Assembly (NCBI RefSeq): GCF_047785965.1
Contig: NZ_JBLOBF010000001.1
Coordinates: forward strand, 248,001 to 312,000
From: Caldisericum exile_A
GTDB taxonomy: Bacteria; Caldisericota; Caldisericia; Caldisericales; Caldisericaceae
Reading direction: 5' to 3'
DNA length: 64,000 nucleotides
The notes under the pieces are model-generated. The model made no database searches. It was not told where the DNA came from and worked only from the letters and a program-made list of their open reading frames with translations. Of this stretch, positions 42,813 to 51,832 are shown one piece after another; the first letter of the stretch is position 1, and every line of letters starts with the position of its first letter. Position numbers and translations under genes: made by a program.

Positions 42813-43571
42813 TTATTTTAACTTTTTATTCATCAATATTTTATAAAGTTCAATAAATGTTTTACAATCAAGACTTGCTCCACCTACGAGTCCTCCGTCA
42901 ATTTCTTCAACAGATGCAAGACTGTTGAAGTTATCAGATTTTATGCTTCCACCATAAAGAATAGAAATTTCGGAAGAACTGTCTCCGAATTTCTCGTGAA
43001 GTAATTCTTTTATAAATTGATGGACTTCTTTTGCCTGTTCAGGAGTTGCATTTATCCCTGTTCCTATTGCCCACACAGGCTCATATGCAATTACAAAGTT
43101 GGTTGTATTAACACCGTTTAGACCTTTAACTATCTGTTCTCTTATAACTTCTTTTGTTTTGTTTTCGTTTCTCTCATCTAATGTTTCGCCAACACAAAGG
43201 ACAGGCATTATTCCATGTCCCATCGCTGACAAGACTTTCTTGTTTATTAGACTGTTATCTTCATTGAATATATGACGTCTCTCTGAGTGTCCAATAAGAA
43301 CATACTTAACTCCAATTTCATTAAGCATTAGTGGTGAAATCTCGCCAGTAAATGCTCCTTTTTCTTCATGGTACATGTTTTGCGCTCCTACACTTACGGG
43401 TAAAGATCTCACAGACTTAGCAAAACTTTCTAACGCTGTAAATGGAGGAAATATTCCAATTTTAACTTCTTCTGCATAATCCTTAAAATTTTTTAAACAA
43501 TCTGCATATTCTAAAGATTCCTTTATTGTCTTATGCATTTTCCAGTTCGCAAAAAGAAAGTATTTTTTCAT
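42813..43571 (-). CDS. tpiA: Triosephosphate isomerase
   Basis: TpiA interconverts dihydroxyacetone phosphate and glyceraldehyde-3-phosphate. The 252-residue barrel has FANWKMHKT with the active-site lysine, GHSERRHIF with the catalytic histidine and AYEPVWAIGTG with the catalytic glutamate. GGGAGGT precedes the ATG. It lies three bases after cdd in the minus-strand unit rather than with gap and pgk. Confidence 0.97.
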   Translation of the reverse strand: MKKYFLFANWKMHKTIKESLEYADCLKNFKDYAEEVKIGIFPPFTALESFAKSVRSLPVSVGAQNMYHEEKGAFTGEISPLMLNEIGVKYVLIGHSERRHIFNEDNSLINKKVLSAMGHGIMPVLCVGETLDERNENKTKEVIREQIVKGLNGVNTTNFVIAYEPVWAIGTGINATPEQAKEVHQFIKELLHEKFGDSSSEISILYGGSIKSDNFNSLASVEEIDGGLVGGASLDCKTFIELYKILMNKKLK

Positions 43572-43574
43572 TTT

Positions 43575-43973
43575 TTACCTCCCATCAAGTTTTTCTTTTA
43601 AAAAAGGAAATGGTAATAATTCTTTTATATTTGTCTCAATAATAGAACCTTTTTCGTTAACAAGTATAATAGGAAGATCATTTGAGAATTCTGAAATCAC
43701 CTGTCTACAAATTCCACACGGTGGTGATGGTTCATCAGTTTTTGTTGCAACAACAAGCAATTCAAACTCATATTCGCCCTCACTTACTGCCTTAAAAATC
43801 GCAACTCTTTCTGCACAAACACTTGCACCATAACTTGAATTTTCAATATTACAACCTGTAAAAATCTTTCCACTTTTAGTTAGAAGTGCTGCACCAACTT
43901 TAAACTTTGAATATGGTGCATAAGCCTTGTTCATTGCTTCTATTGCTTTTTCTATTACCTCATTCTTTTTCAT
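43575..43973 (-). CDS. cdd: Cytidine deaminase
   Basis: This 132-residue zinc enzyme deaminates cytidine and deoxycytidine. The signature CNIENSSYGASVCAERVAIFKA has the zinc cysteine and catalytic glutamate, and PPCGICRQVISEF provides the other two cysteines. The frame opens further upstream inside corC; ATG 43973 with AGAAGGTG six bases ahead is chosen. The order ybeY-...-cdd is widespread; era, which often follows, is absent. Confidence 0.95.
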   Translation of the reverse strand: MKKNEVIEKAIEAMNKAYAPYSKFKVGAALLTKSGKIFTGCNIENSSYGASVCAERVAIFKAVSEGEYEFELLVVATKTDEPSPPCGICRQVISEFSNDLPIILVNEKGSIIETNIKELLPFPFLKEKLDGR

Positions 43974-45255
43974 TTGTTTCACCTTCTTTCCTCTCTTCTA
44001 CAAAAATTACTTTGACTTGCACTATTCTTCTATTTCTAACTTTACTTACTATGAATTTTACATTATCAATTATAATTTCTTCTCCTGGATTTGGCAATCT
44101 TCCAAAATGTTCTAAAAGTAATCCTCCTATTGTAGATGCTTCTTCACCTGAAAGCTGGACGTTAAACATTTCGTTAAAGTCATCAATGTTAAATGCTCCG
44201 GAAATAAGGTATGCATTATCATCGAGCCTCTGAACTGGCTTTTCTTCAATATCAAACTCATCTTGTATCTCTCCAACGATTTCCTCAAGAATATCTTCTA
44301 TGGTAACAAGTCCCGAAACGCCTCCATATTCATCGAAAACAAGGGCAATTTGAATTTTATTCTTTTGCATCTCTTTGAACAATTCATCAACTCTTTTTGT
44401 CTCCGGTACAAAAAATGGGGCACGTAAAATTTTCCTTATTTCAGGCTTTTCCTTTTTGGCGATGACTTTTAGTAAATCCTTTACATACAAGATTCCTATT
44501 ACATTATCAATTTTTTCCTCATAAACTGGCAATCTTGAGTGACCACTTTTTGTTATAATATCAAGTATCTCATCAAGATCACTTTCGATATCAATTGCAA
44601 CTATATCAACCCTTGGGGTCATAATTTCTTTGACTATAGTATCGCCGAATTCAAAGATTGAATATATCATTTTTTCTTCCTCATGTTCTATTAAGCCTTC
44701 TCTTTTCCCAAGTTCAATCATTGAAATAACTTCATCTTCAGATTCAAAAAATCGCTTTTCGCCACCTTTTATACCAAAAATAAAGAGTATAAATTCTGAA
44801 ATCTTTGAAAGAATAAAAGCGAATGGCTTTAAAATGTAGTAGAATGGAAGAAAAATTGTAAATGTTGCTCCTAAACTCTTCTCTGGAATTGTGCTTCCTA
44901 TTGTTTTTGGCACAGTTTCGCCAAAAATAACCACAATAAGAGTAGTAGTTATAGTTGCAAGCAGAATAACAATTTCATTTGAAAACCCGAACTTATTTGA
45001 ATAAATAACTGCAATATTTGTAATTAACGCTGAAATTAGAAAATTTACAAAATTATTCCCTATTACAACTGCACTTATGAAATTTTCTGGCCTCTTTTTG
45101 TGCTCCAATATAAGTTTGTAAATAAAGTTCCTTTTCGCTGCTGTTTGAATTCTTAATAGCGATGAATTAAACATTGCAGATTCAAGCATAGTGAATATAG
45201 CAGAGAAAAACAGTAATACAATAATTAATATGATACTTAAACCTAACGAAGACAA
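43960..45255 (-). CDS. HlyC/CorC (CNNM-type) membrane protein with CBS pair
   Basis: A 431-residue protein. The N-terminal DUF21 membrane domain has four hydrophobic segments (residues 1-160) with the P-rich VVIFGETVPKTIGS loop. A pair of CBS domains follows (about 200-330: EIMTPRVDIVAIDIESDLDE and RVDELFKEMQKNKIQIALVFDEYGGVSGLVTIEDILEEIVG). A C-terminal CorC_HlyC domain closes it. The family is linked to Mg or Co transport; the older hemolysin name is not supported. The start is TTG, overlapping the end of ybeY, with GGTGG upstream. Confidence 0.9.
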   Translation of the reverse strand: MSSLGLSIILIIVLLFFSAIFTMLESAMFNSSLLRIQTAAKRNFIYKLILEHKKRPENFISAVVIGNNFVNFLISALITNIAVIYSNKFGFSNEIVILLATITTTLIVVIFGETVPKTIGSTIPEKSLGATFTIFLPFYYILKPFAFILSKISEFILFIFGIKGGEKRFFESEDEVISMIELGKREGLIEHEEEKMIYSIFEFGDTIVKEIMTPRVDIVAIDIESDLDEILDIITKSGHSRLPVYEEKIDNVIGILYVKDLLKVIAKKEKPEIRKILRAPFFVPETKRVDELFKEMQKNKIQIALVFDEYGGVSGLVTIEDILEEIVGEIQDEFDIEEKPVQRLDDNAYLISGAFNIDDFNEMFNVQLSGEEASTIGGLLLEHFGRLPNPGEEIIIDNVKFIVSKVRNRRIVQVKVIFVEERKEGETNEKE

Positions 45256-45716
45256 AGTTTAACCACCTGCCTTTTAATTTTAACTAAAATTTCCTTGAGA
45301 AGTTTTTCCTCTAACTGTTCCATAACAATCCTCTCCTCATCTTTTTCATGATCATATCCAAGAAGATGAAGTACCCCATGAATAATTAAAAATATAAAAT
45401 AGTCATTAAAATTGTTACCGAGTTTTTTTGCCTCATTTTGAGCTACTTCAGGAGAAATTAAAATTTCTCCGTAGATATTTTTTCCTTTTTCATAATCGAT
45501 CTGGAATGAAAGGACATTTGTAGGTTTATCTTTTTTCCTATATCTTTTATTTATTTCTCTTATGGCATTTTTAGACAGAAGCACAATACTAATTTGTCCC
45601 TTTTCTTTAACATTTAATTCATTAAAAATAGAATCTACAACATTCTTTATACCAGTTTTATTTACCTTAAATTTTCTAACCTTATTTAAGATTTCCACTC
45701 TAACCTTACTTTCCAT
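45243..45716 (-). CDS. ybeY: Endoribonuclease YbeY (rRNA maturation factor)
   Basis: YbeY is a zinc-dependent RNase needed for 16S rRNA 3' end maturation. The 157 residues end with the signature HGVLHLLGYDHEKDEER, which supplies the three histidines for zinc. NVLSFQIDYEKG is also typical. It overlaps pgpH by 11 bases and corC by 13. The phoH-pgpH-ybeY order is strongly conserved in Gram-positive and related bacteria. Confidence 0.96.
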   Translation of the reverse strand: MESKVRVEILNKVRKFKVNKTGIKNVVDSIFNELNVKEKGQISIVLLSKNAIREINKRYRKKDKPTNVLSFQIDYEKGKNIYGEILISPEVAQNEAKKLGNNFNDYFIFLIIHGVLHLLGYDHEKDEERIVMEQLEEKLLKEILVKIKRQVVKLCLR

Positions 45717-47760
45717 CAGGATACCTCTCTCTTTTATGATATATTGAAAGTAGACTTTTTACAAATGAAACTTTTACCTTTTCAAGTTCAGAAAAAGTAA
45801 TTTCTGCATTTGCTAATTCTCCCTGTTTTATTCTGTCCTCAACCAATCTATTAACAAGTTCTTCAATTTTTCTGTAATCTATTTCTTCGTTGCCAAGACT
45901 CTTTGAAGCTGCTTCAACTGCATCTGCAAGAGAAACTATAACAGTTTCCTTAGTATCTGGGAGAGGTCCTGGGTATCTAAAATCGTCCATAGAAACGTTT
46001 GGATCAACTTCTTTTGCTTTAAGATAAAAATACATAATTACACTTTTTCCATGATGTGTCTCAATGAAGTGAATTATATCATCAGGGAGTCTATACCTTT
46101 TTGCAAGTTCTATTCCGTCCTTCACATGATTAATAATAATTACTTTACTTAAGCTGGGCGAAATAGTGTTATGAATATTTGCTATGTCTGTCTGATTCTC
46201 TGTGAAGTAAAAAGGATAAAGTAATTTCCCTATGTCATGATATAATGCACCGACTCTTGCCAAAAGCGAATTTGCGTTAATGGCATCAGCTGCTTGCGAT
46301 GAAATATTTGCAACAAAAAGACTATGGGCAAATGTACCTGGTGCTTTAACAGACATTTCCTTGAGGAGTGGGGTGTTTAAATCGTTTAATTCAAGAAGTC
46401 TAAGAAATGTAGCCTCATTAAAGATATGCTCGAATATGTATACTATTGCGATAGCAACAATTGGTGAAAACATAAAATTTAAAAATGAATAAAACGCGTT
46501 ACTAAAAGAAAGTTGGTTGGGCAACGAAAAGTTTTTATTAAGAATAAATACCACAAAAGAAACAAATGTTCCTCCAATAATGCTTGAAACAAAATAACTT
46601 GAGATTTTCTTTGTTTTATTGATGTAATAAACAATTGGAATTGAAATAGACAAAAAGACTAGTAAGACAAAAAGTGGTTGGCTAATGAATGTTAACAAAT
46701 TCAATAAAAAAATAAGCGTAGAAATAAGAACATCCCTAAATGAAAAAAATTCATTAACCATTATTAAAAATAGCAATGCTGGGATTGTATAAATAGAGAA
46801 GCTTCCAAGAGAATATGATGCAATCAAAACTAAAGTAAGCAAAGTAAAATATTCTGAAATCTTTTGAAGTTTCTTTTTCTTATCATGTACTATATAAAAT
46901 GCAAGAGTTCCTTCAATTATAGAAAGAAAAAACAGAAGACTTAAAGTGAAGAAACTAAATCTCTTATATAGCCCAATTTTCTCAAGTAATTTAATATCTT
47001 CTTCGGTGACTTTCTGTCCTTTTTCAATAATTTTGGTCCCTTCTTGCAATACTACTACGACTGGTTTTACATTTTTTACAGCATCCTGTATAGCTTTGTC
47101 TGTTGCATCTTCATCATATATGAAATTTGGTTTTACAAATTTTTGAACAAGCCATGAGATAATAAGCTTATCGTTACTATTTAGACCTAAGGAATCTGCA
47201 TCTTTTTCAATTGACTTAATTACGTCACTGAGTTCAGTATCTCTTAAACCTTTTTTATATAAATTGTTTAACTCGTTTGCAATAAAATTCTTTAAGAAAT
47301 TTAACTTATCTGTTTTAATTTCAAATAAAAGATTTGCAATTTCGGAATCATTATTACATATCTCTTTTATTGAACTAAGTTTTTCGCTGACCGTTATTGT
47401 TGAGTCCTCTTTCACAGAATTTATTTCATTAATAAAGTTTACTATATTGTTCTGAACTTCAATTTCAACATTTGCATCGTATTTATATAGAGGTTTTACG
47501 GATTTCTTTGCATTTTCAATAGCCTGTGCAGTTTTTGTTTCATCTATATACGAAATTGTCGCTGGTACGATTATATCTTGAGGAGCAGGTTTGTTAACAG
47601 AAATATTTATTTGACCTTTTAAAGACAGAAATAAAAGAATGTAGTTTAAGGTAAGAAATAAAACAAATATAAAAGCTAAAAGTTTTAACTCTTGTGCAAA
47701 AAAATTTACTATTAATCTAGGATTTATTTTTCGATTTATTCTCAAATTTTTCATATGCAT
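45706..47760 (-). CDS. pgpH: PgpH-type HD phosphohydrolase with 7TM domain
   Basis: A 684-residue membrane protein. One helix is at about residues 28-50, an external 7TMR-HDED domain lies at 50-270, seven helices follow at about 275-460 and a cytoplasmic HD domain ends the chain with HSLFVANISSQ, GALYHDIGKLLYPFYF and ETHHGKS. In Listeria, PgpH hydrolyses the second messenger c-di-AMP. The gene overlaps phoH by 44 bases. A second ATG at 47754 is an equally likely start. Confidence 0.92.
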   Translation of the reverse strand: MHMKNLRINRKINPRLIVNFFAQELKLLAFIFVLFLTLNYILLFLSLKGQINISVNKPAPQDIIVPATISYIDETKTAQAIENAKKSVKPLYKYDANVEIEVQNNIVNFINEINSVKEDSTITVSEKLSSIKEICNNDSEIANLLFEIKTDKLNFLKNFIANELNNLYKKGLRDTELSDVIKSIEKDADSLGLNSNDKLIISWLVQKFVKPNFIYDEDATDKAIQDAVKNVKPVVVVLQEGTKIIEKGQKVTEEDIKLLEKIGLYKRFSFFTLSLLFFLSIIEGTLAFYIVHDKKKKLQKISEYFTLLTLVLIASYSLGSFSIYTIPALLFLIMVNEFFSFRDVLISTLIFLLNLLTFISQPLFVLLVFLSISIPIVYYINKTKKISSYFVSSIIGGTFVSFVVFILNKNFSLPNQLSFSNAFYSFLNFMFSPIVAIAIVYIFEHIFNEATFLRLLELNDLNTPLLKEMSVKAPGTFAHSLFVANISSQAADAINANSLLARVGALYHDIGKLLYPFYFTENQTDIANIHNTISPSLSKVIIINHVKDGIELAKRYRLPDDIIHFIETHHGKSVIMYFYLKAKEVDPNVSMDDFRYPGPLPDTKETVIVSLADAVEAASKSLGNEEIDYRKIEELVNRLVEDRIKQGELANAEITFSELEKVKVSFVKSLLSIYHKRERYPDGK

Positions 47761-48685
47761 TTATTATCTTTTGAACAAGGTTATGTCTCACAATATCGGT
47801 TACATCAAGATAAACAAATTCAATTCCATCTACATTCTTCAAAATCTCGACAGCTAGTTCTAATCCATTTTTTCCTTGGCTTGCCAGTAAATCACTCTGA
47901 GTTAGATCACCAGTGACAACCATTTTTGAACCCATACCAAGTCTTGTAAGAAACATTTTCATTTGGGAGAATGTTGTGTTCTGAGCCTCGTCCATTATGA
48001 TAAAGGCGTCATTTAAAGTTCTTCCCCGCATGAATGCAAGGGGAGCTATTTCTATTGTTTTATTACTGATAAGTCTTTGAGTCTTTTCTTGACCAAGGAA
48101 CTCAAACAATGCATCGTATATAGGTCTAAAATATGGGTCAACTTTTTGTTGTATATCACCTGGAAGATAACCTATTTTTTCTCCTACCTCAACAACAGGT
48201 CGAGTTAATATTATACGCGAAATTTTGTTTGATAAAAAATATTTCACTGCCATAGCTACAGACAAGAAGGTCTTTCCAGTACCAGCTGGACCAATAACAA
48301 ACGTTATATCGTTTTTATTAACAGCTTCTATAAACTTTTTCTGACCTAGGGTTTTTGGAACAATACCTCTGCCTTTAACGTCCTCAATAATGATACTTGC
48401 GGGTAGCTCTTTTAGAAAATCACTATCTTTAATTTTTGTTGAGTAAATTAACTCCTCTATAGAAAAAGGATAACTTTTATCAGCAAGTCGCTCTATTTCT
48501 TTCAGTATTTTTTTAGCTAACTGAACGTTTTCATTTTTTCCACTTATGTATATTTTTTCTTCCCTTAGTGTGATTTTAACATTTAAGTTTTCTTCTAATA
48601 CCCTAAAGTTTTCATCTAACACACCTGTTATTTTTAGTATGTTTTTAGAATTTTTAAGTCGTATTACCTCGGTATCTTCTCCCAT
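47717..48685 (-). CDS. phoH: PhoH-like ATPase
   Basis: A 322-residue PhoH-family ATPase. An N-terminal KH-like RNA-binding segment covers about residues 15-70. The nucleotide site has Walker A GPAGTGKTFLSVAMA, EKIGYLPGD, FIIMDEAQNTTFSQMKMFLTRLG and VTGDLTQSD. PhoH proteins are thought to act on RNA, fitting co-transcription with ybeY. The ATG has no ribosome binding site and lies six bases after TATAAT. It appears to lead the phoH-pgpH-ybeY-corC-cdd-tpiA-helicase unit of about 8 kb. Confidence 0.95.
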   Translation of the reverse strand: MGEDTEVIRLKNSKNILKITGVLDENFRVLEENLNVKITLREEKIYISGKNENVQLAKKILKEIERLADKSYPFSIEELIYSTKIKDSDFLKELPASIIIEDVKGRGIVPKTLGQKKFIEAVNKNDITFVIGPAGTGKTFLSVAMAVKYFLSNKISRIILTRPVVEVGEKIGYLPGDIQQKVDPYFRPIYDALFEFLGQEKTQRLISNKTIEIAPLAFMRGRTLNDAFIIMDEAQNTTFSQMKMFLTRLGMGSKMVVTGDLTQSDLLASQGKNGLELAVEILKNVDGIEFVYLDVTDIVRHNLVQKIINAYEKFENKSKNKS

Positions 48686-48691
48686 TATCTA

Positions 48692-48718
48692 ATTATAGAA
48701 TAGCAGAAATACGATCAA
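48692..48718 (-). promoter_or_regulatory. phoH promoter, apparently leaderless
   Basis: A consensus TATAAT on the minus strand (48697-48692) is followed by six bases and the phoH ATG at 48685. TTGATC (48718-48713) is a possible -35 with a short 15-base spacer. Confidence 0.55.
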
Positions 48719-48728
48719 TCTCAAAACA

Positions 48729-49733
48729 TTATTTTAGGATATTTAGAATTTCGTTAGAAATTTTGGTAAAAGCTTCTCTTACTTCACTATTACCCTCAAC
48801 AAAAAACGAAGGTATTCCTTCATCTCCACCCTCACGTACTTGAACTTCAAGAGGGACACTTCCAAGGAATGGAACGCCTTGAGATTCAGCGAGCTTCCTT
48901 CCACCACCTGCTCCAAAAATTTCGGTCTTAGTACCACAATGAGGACATCTAAAATATGACATATTCTCAATTACTCCCAAAACTTCCATGTTCATTTGCT
49001 TAAACATAACCAGTGCTTTTGAAGCATCTAAAACAGAAACGCTTTGGGGTGTTGTTACTATTATCCCATAGTGAGTTGGAATAGTCTGTGCAATTGTTAA
49101 AGCTACATCGCCTGTTCCAGGTGGCAAGTCAATCAAAAGAAAATCCAGTTCTCCCCATTCTACATCTTCATAAAGCTGTTCCAGAGCCTTAGTTGCTAAT
49201 GGTCCCCTCCATATGACTGGAGTTGATGGATCTTCAAGCAAAAAACCAATCGAAATGAGCTTAACACCAAACTTTTCAACTGGGATCATTTTTCTGTCTT
49301 GGGTTACTTTTGGAAGTTCTTGCTCTACTCCAAACATTTTAGGTATATTTGGACCGTAAATATCTGCATCCATTATACCAACTTTGTATCCAAGATTTGC
49401 AAGTGCAACTGCAAGATTTGTGGTAACGGTTGATTTTCCAACTCCACCCTTTCCTGAACCAATTGCAATAATGTACTTTATCTTAGGTTGCTCCTTAAAA
49501 GTAATTTCAAATTCAACAACCTCTGCTCCGAGTTGTGTAAGTCTTTTTGAAATAATGTCTTTAAGCTGTTGAAGTGTCTCTTCATCAAGTGGATTCAGTC
49601 TAAGTGCAATATTGACTTTCTTCCCAACAACTTCAACTCCATCAATACTACCAATGTTCAGAAGCAATTTTTTGAGTTTGGGAACATAAGTTGTTTTAAG
49701 TACATCAATTACCTGTGTTTGTAAAATTGGCAT
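48729..49733 (-). CDS. mrp: Mrp/NBP35-type iron-sulfur cluster carrier ATPase
   Basis: A 334-residue protein that carries [4Fe-4S] clusters to apoproteins. An N-terminal DUF59/MIP18 domain (residues 1-80) precedes a P-loop ATPase with the deviant Walker A GSGKGGVGKS at 92-101 and LLIDLPPGTGD. The bridging cluster ligands are in FRCPHCGTK. AAAGGAG precedes the ATG. It overlaps the Rrf2-family gene by 29 bases. The pair suggests an Fe-S-sensing regulator and a cluster carrier in one operon. Confidence 0.95.
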   Translation of the reverse strand: MPILQTQVIDVLKTTYVPKLKKLLLNIGSIDGVEVVGKKVNIALRLNPLDEETLQQLKDIISKRLTQLGAEVVEFEITFKEQPKIKYIIAIGSGKGGVGKSTVTTNLAVALANLGYKVGIMDADIYGPNIPKMFGVEQELPKVTQDRKMIPVEKFGVKLISIGFLLEDPSTPVIWRGPLATKALEQLYEDVEWGELDFLLIDLPPGTGDVALTIAQTIPTHYGIIVTTPQSVSVLDASKALVMFKQMNMEVLGVIENMSYFRCPHCGTKTEIFGAGGGRKLAESQGVPFLGSVPLEVQVREGGDEGIPSFFVEGNSEVREAFTKISNEILNILK

Positions 49734-50142
49734 AATTTAAACTCCTTTCTAACAAATCCTGTAGTGTTATTTTACTTAAAAAGTCATCCAATCTGCTTTT
49801 GAGGTATTCAAGAGATTGCATTGATATACACTCCGCTGGCTTGCATTTAGAAGTCTTCAAACCAAATTCACATTTAACCTCAATGCTATTTCTTTTTACA
49901 GCTTGAATTATTTCAAGAACACTAATATCCTTTGGATCACGGACCATTATATAGCCACCACTTCTACCCTTCTCGCTTTCAAGGATGTGGTGTTCTCTTA
50001 ACATGGAGCAAATTCTTAAAATATAGGGGAAAGAGACATTATTATTTTGTGCAATCTCACTAACTGTTGCACGTCTATCTTTCTTGCTTGCAATGTAAAT
50101 GAGTGATTTTATTGCATATCCTTCAAGAGTCGTAAGAATCAT
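49705..50142 (-). CDS. Rrf2-family transcriptional regulator with three cysteines
   Basis: A 145-residue Rrf2 protein. The winged helix has EGYAIKSLIYIASK and a recognition segment NNVSFPYILRICSMLRE, followed by the family wing GRSGGYIMVRDPKDISVLEII. Three cysteines, C91, C100 and C105, lie where IscR and NsrR bind an Fe-S cluster, though the spacing differs from IscR (92, 98, 104). A cluster or NO/redox-sensing role is therefore likely but unproven. AGAGGT precedes the ATG. It is the first gene before mrp, and a dyad at its promoter suggests self-control. Confidence 0.9.
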   Translation of the reverse strand: MILTTLEGYAIKSLIYIASKKDRRATVSEIAQNNNVSFPYILRICSMLREHHILESEKGRSGGYIMVRDPKDISVLEIIQAVKRNSIEVKCEFGLKTSKCKPAECISMQSLEYLKSRLDDFLSKITLQDLLERSLNYANFTNTGN

Positions 50143-50160
50143 TTTAACCTCTTTTCAATT

Positions 50161-50177
50161 ATTACCAATACAGTAAT
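50161..50177. promoter_or_regulatory. Candidate operator dyad at the Rrf2 gene start point
   Basis: ATTAC (50161-50165) and GTAAT (50173-50177) form an inverted repeat with a seven-base centre. It lies just beyond the -10 box TATAAT on the minus strand (50183-50178; candidate -35 TTGTTT 16 bases before it), so a bound protein would cover the start point. Self-repression by the Rrf2 protein is inference. Confidence 0.4.
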
Positions 50178-50211
50178 ATTATATTACAATTTCCAAAAAA
50201 AACAAGGCAAT

Positions 50212-50943
50212 TTATTTAAAACCAATTATTAAAATCCTTTCTGAGTCTACATGGAATTTTTCGAAGTTGTAATTCCCATAATACTCTAACTTGCTAAAAC
50301 CAACTTGTTTGAAGATATTTATCATTTCTGTTAGAGAATATATCCTTATGTGTCTCAAATAGTCTTTCCTTATATTTGGTCCCACAATGTAACGATGAGT
50401 CGAAACAACAGAGGTTACAGGATTAAATTTTCGTCTTTCAAGAATGAAAATGCCATCTTCTCTTTCTTTGAATGTTTCGCGGATAAAATATTTTAGTATG
50501 TAATCTCTATTTTCAATGTCAATAATTAGAAAACCATTCTTTTTCAAAGCTTGAAAAAATAGCCTTAAGATATGTTCATTTGTGCCATCATCGAAATATC
50601 CAAAAGAAGACCACATATTTATTATTGCATCAAAGGTATTTTCAAAAGAAAGTTCTCTCATATCCATTACATCAAATGATGCATTTTCAAGTTTGAGCTG
50701 GCTTTTTGTTTCATTTGCTACCTTTATATAAATTGGGCTTGTATCAATTCCTAAAACTTTATAGCCTCTTTTAGCAAGCTCTATAGAATGTCTTCCAATA
50801 CCACATCCAGCATCAAGGATGTATGAATCTTTTTCTAAAAACTTTTCAATAAAGTCTACTTGTTCTTTTGTTCTTTCTTCTTTTTGTGCAAGAAGAAAAT
50901 ATTTTAAATATATATCATCGAAATAATCTTTAGTCCAGTCCAT
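50212..50943 (-). CDS. SAM-dependent class I methyltransferase
   Basis: A 243-residue Rossmann-fold methyltransferase. Motif I YILDAGCGIG is at about 41-50, followed by GYKVLGIDTSPIYIKVA (acidic residue contacting SAM), FDVMDMREL and FDAIINMWSSFGYF. The C-terminal part (YSLTEMINIFKQVGFSKLEYYG) is typical of small-molecule methyltransferases. The substrate is unknown. The frame opens at a TTG (50952); ATG 50943, inside the end of psuG, gives the better start. It is the last gene of the phosphorylase-psuG unit. Confidence 0.88.
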   Translation of the reverse strand: MDWTKDYFDDIYLKYFLLAQKEERTKEQVDFIEKFLEKDSYILDAGCGIGRHSIELAKRGYKVLGIDTSPIYIKVANETKSQLKLENASFDVMDMRELSFENTFDAIINMWSSFGYFDDGTNEHILRLFFQALKKNGFLIIDIENRDYILKYFIRETFKEREDGIFILERRKFNPVTSVVSTHRYIVGPNIRKDYLRHIRIYSLTEMINIFKQVGFSKLEYYGNYNFEKFHVDSERILIIGFK

Positions 50944-51832
50944 GTGAAGCAATTTCTTTCGATATTAAGGAGGCAACTCTTGCATTATCCTTGATAAGTG
51001 CGATATTAGCCTGAAGAGACTTTCCTTTGCTTAGTTCAACAATCTTTGACAATATAAAGGGAGTTACGCTTTTTCCTTTAAGACCCACCTTCTTCATTTC
51101 GTCTAAAGCTTCATTAATCCATATTTCCATTGTATTATAGTCGATTTCAAATTCTTCTGGTATCGGATTTGCAACGAGAATTGATCCTTTAATATTGAAT
51201 AGTTTTTTTGCTCTTAAGATTTTTGAAACTTCAAACTCATCTGTAGGATCAATCTTTATCCCGCTCTTTCTTGAATAAAATGTTGGAAATTCATCAGTTT
51301 TATAGCCCAAAACGAGGACGCCTTTTGTCTCCAAATACTCAATTGTCTTTTCTACGTCAAGAATTGATTTTACTCCGCTTGATACAACAATAATATCTCG
51401 CTCAGCAAGTTCTTCAAGATCTCTCGAAATATCAAAAGTTTCATTTACTTCTCTGTGAACGCCACCAATACCACCAGTTGCAAAGACTTTAATGTTTGTT
51501 TTTTCTGCAAGAAATGATGTTGCAGAAACAGTTGTCCCCCCAGATAATCCTTTTGCAACTGCAAGTGGTATTTCTCTTGTTGATACTTTAATAATATCTT
51601 TCTTTTTTGCCAATGCCTCTATTTCATCTTGACTCAAACCGACAATCACAACGCCGTCGAGTATCCCTATTGTAGCAGGTACTGCACCATTTTTTATTAC
51701 TACGTTTTCAACCTCAAATGCTGTTTCAATATTTTGTGGATAAGGCATTCCATGAGTAATAATCGTTGTTTCAAGAGCTACAATTGGATCTCCATTTTTA
51801 AGCGCATTTAAAACTTTATTTGAAATTCTCAT
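50930..51832 (-). CDS. psuG: Pseudouridine-5'-phosphate glycosidase
   Basis: PsuG cleaves pseudouridine 5'-phosphate to uracil and ribose-5-phosphate. The 300-residue protein begins VALETTIITHGMPYPQN and has the GLSGGTTVSATSFLAEK and FATGGIGGVHREVNET segments of the PsuG/IndA family. No PsuK kinase is adjacent. Its ATG overlaps the stop of the nucleoside phosphorylase (ATGA), so the pair likely salvages RNA-derived nucleosides. Confidence 0.93.
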   Translation of the reverse strand: MRISNKVLNALKNGDPIVALETTIITHGMPYPQNIETAFEVENVVIKNGAVPATIGILDGVVIVGLSQDEIEALAKKKDIIKVSTREIPLAVAKGLSGGTTVSATSFLAEKTNIKVFATGGIGGVHREVNETFDISRDLEELAERDIIVVSSGVKSILDVEKTIEYLETKGVLVLGYKTDEFPTFYSRKSGIKIDPTDEFEVSKILRAKKLFNIKGSILVANPIPEEFEIDYNTMEIWINEALDEMKKVGLKGKSVTPFILSKIVELSKGKSLQANIALIKDNARVASLISKEIASHGLD

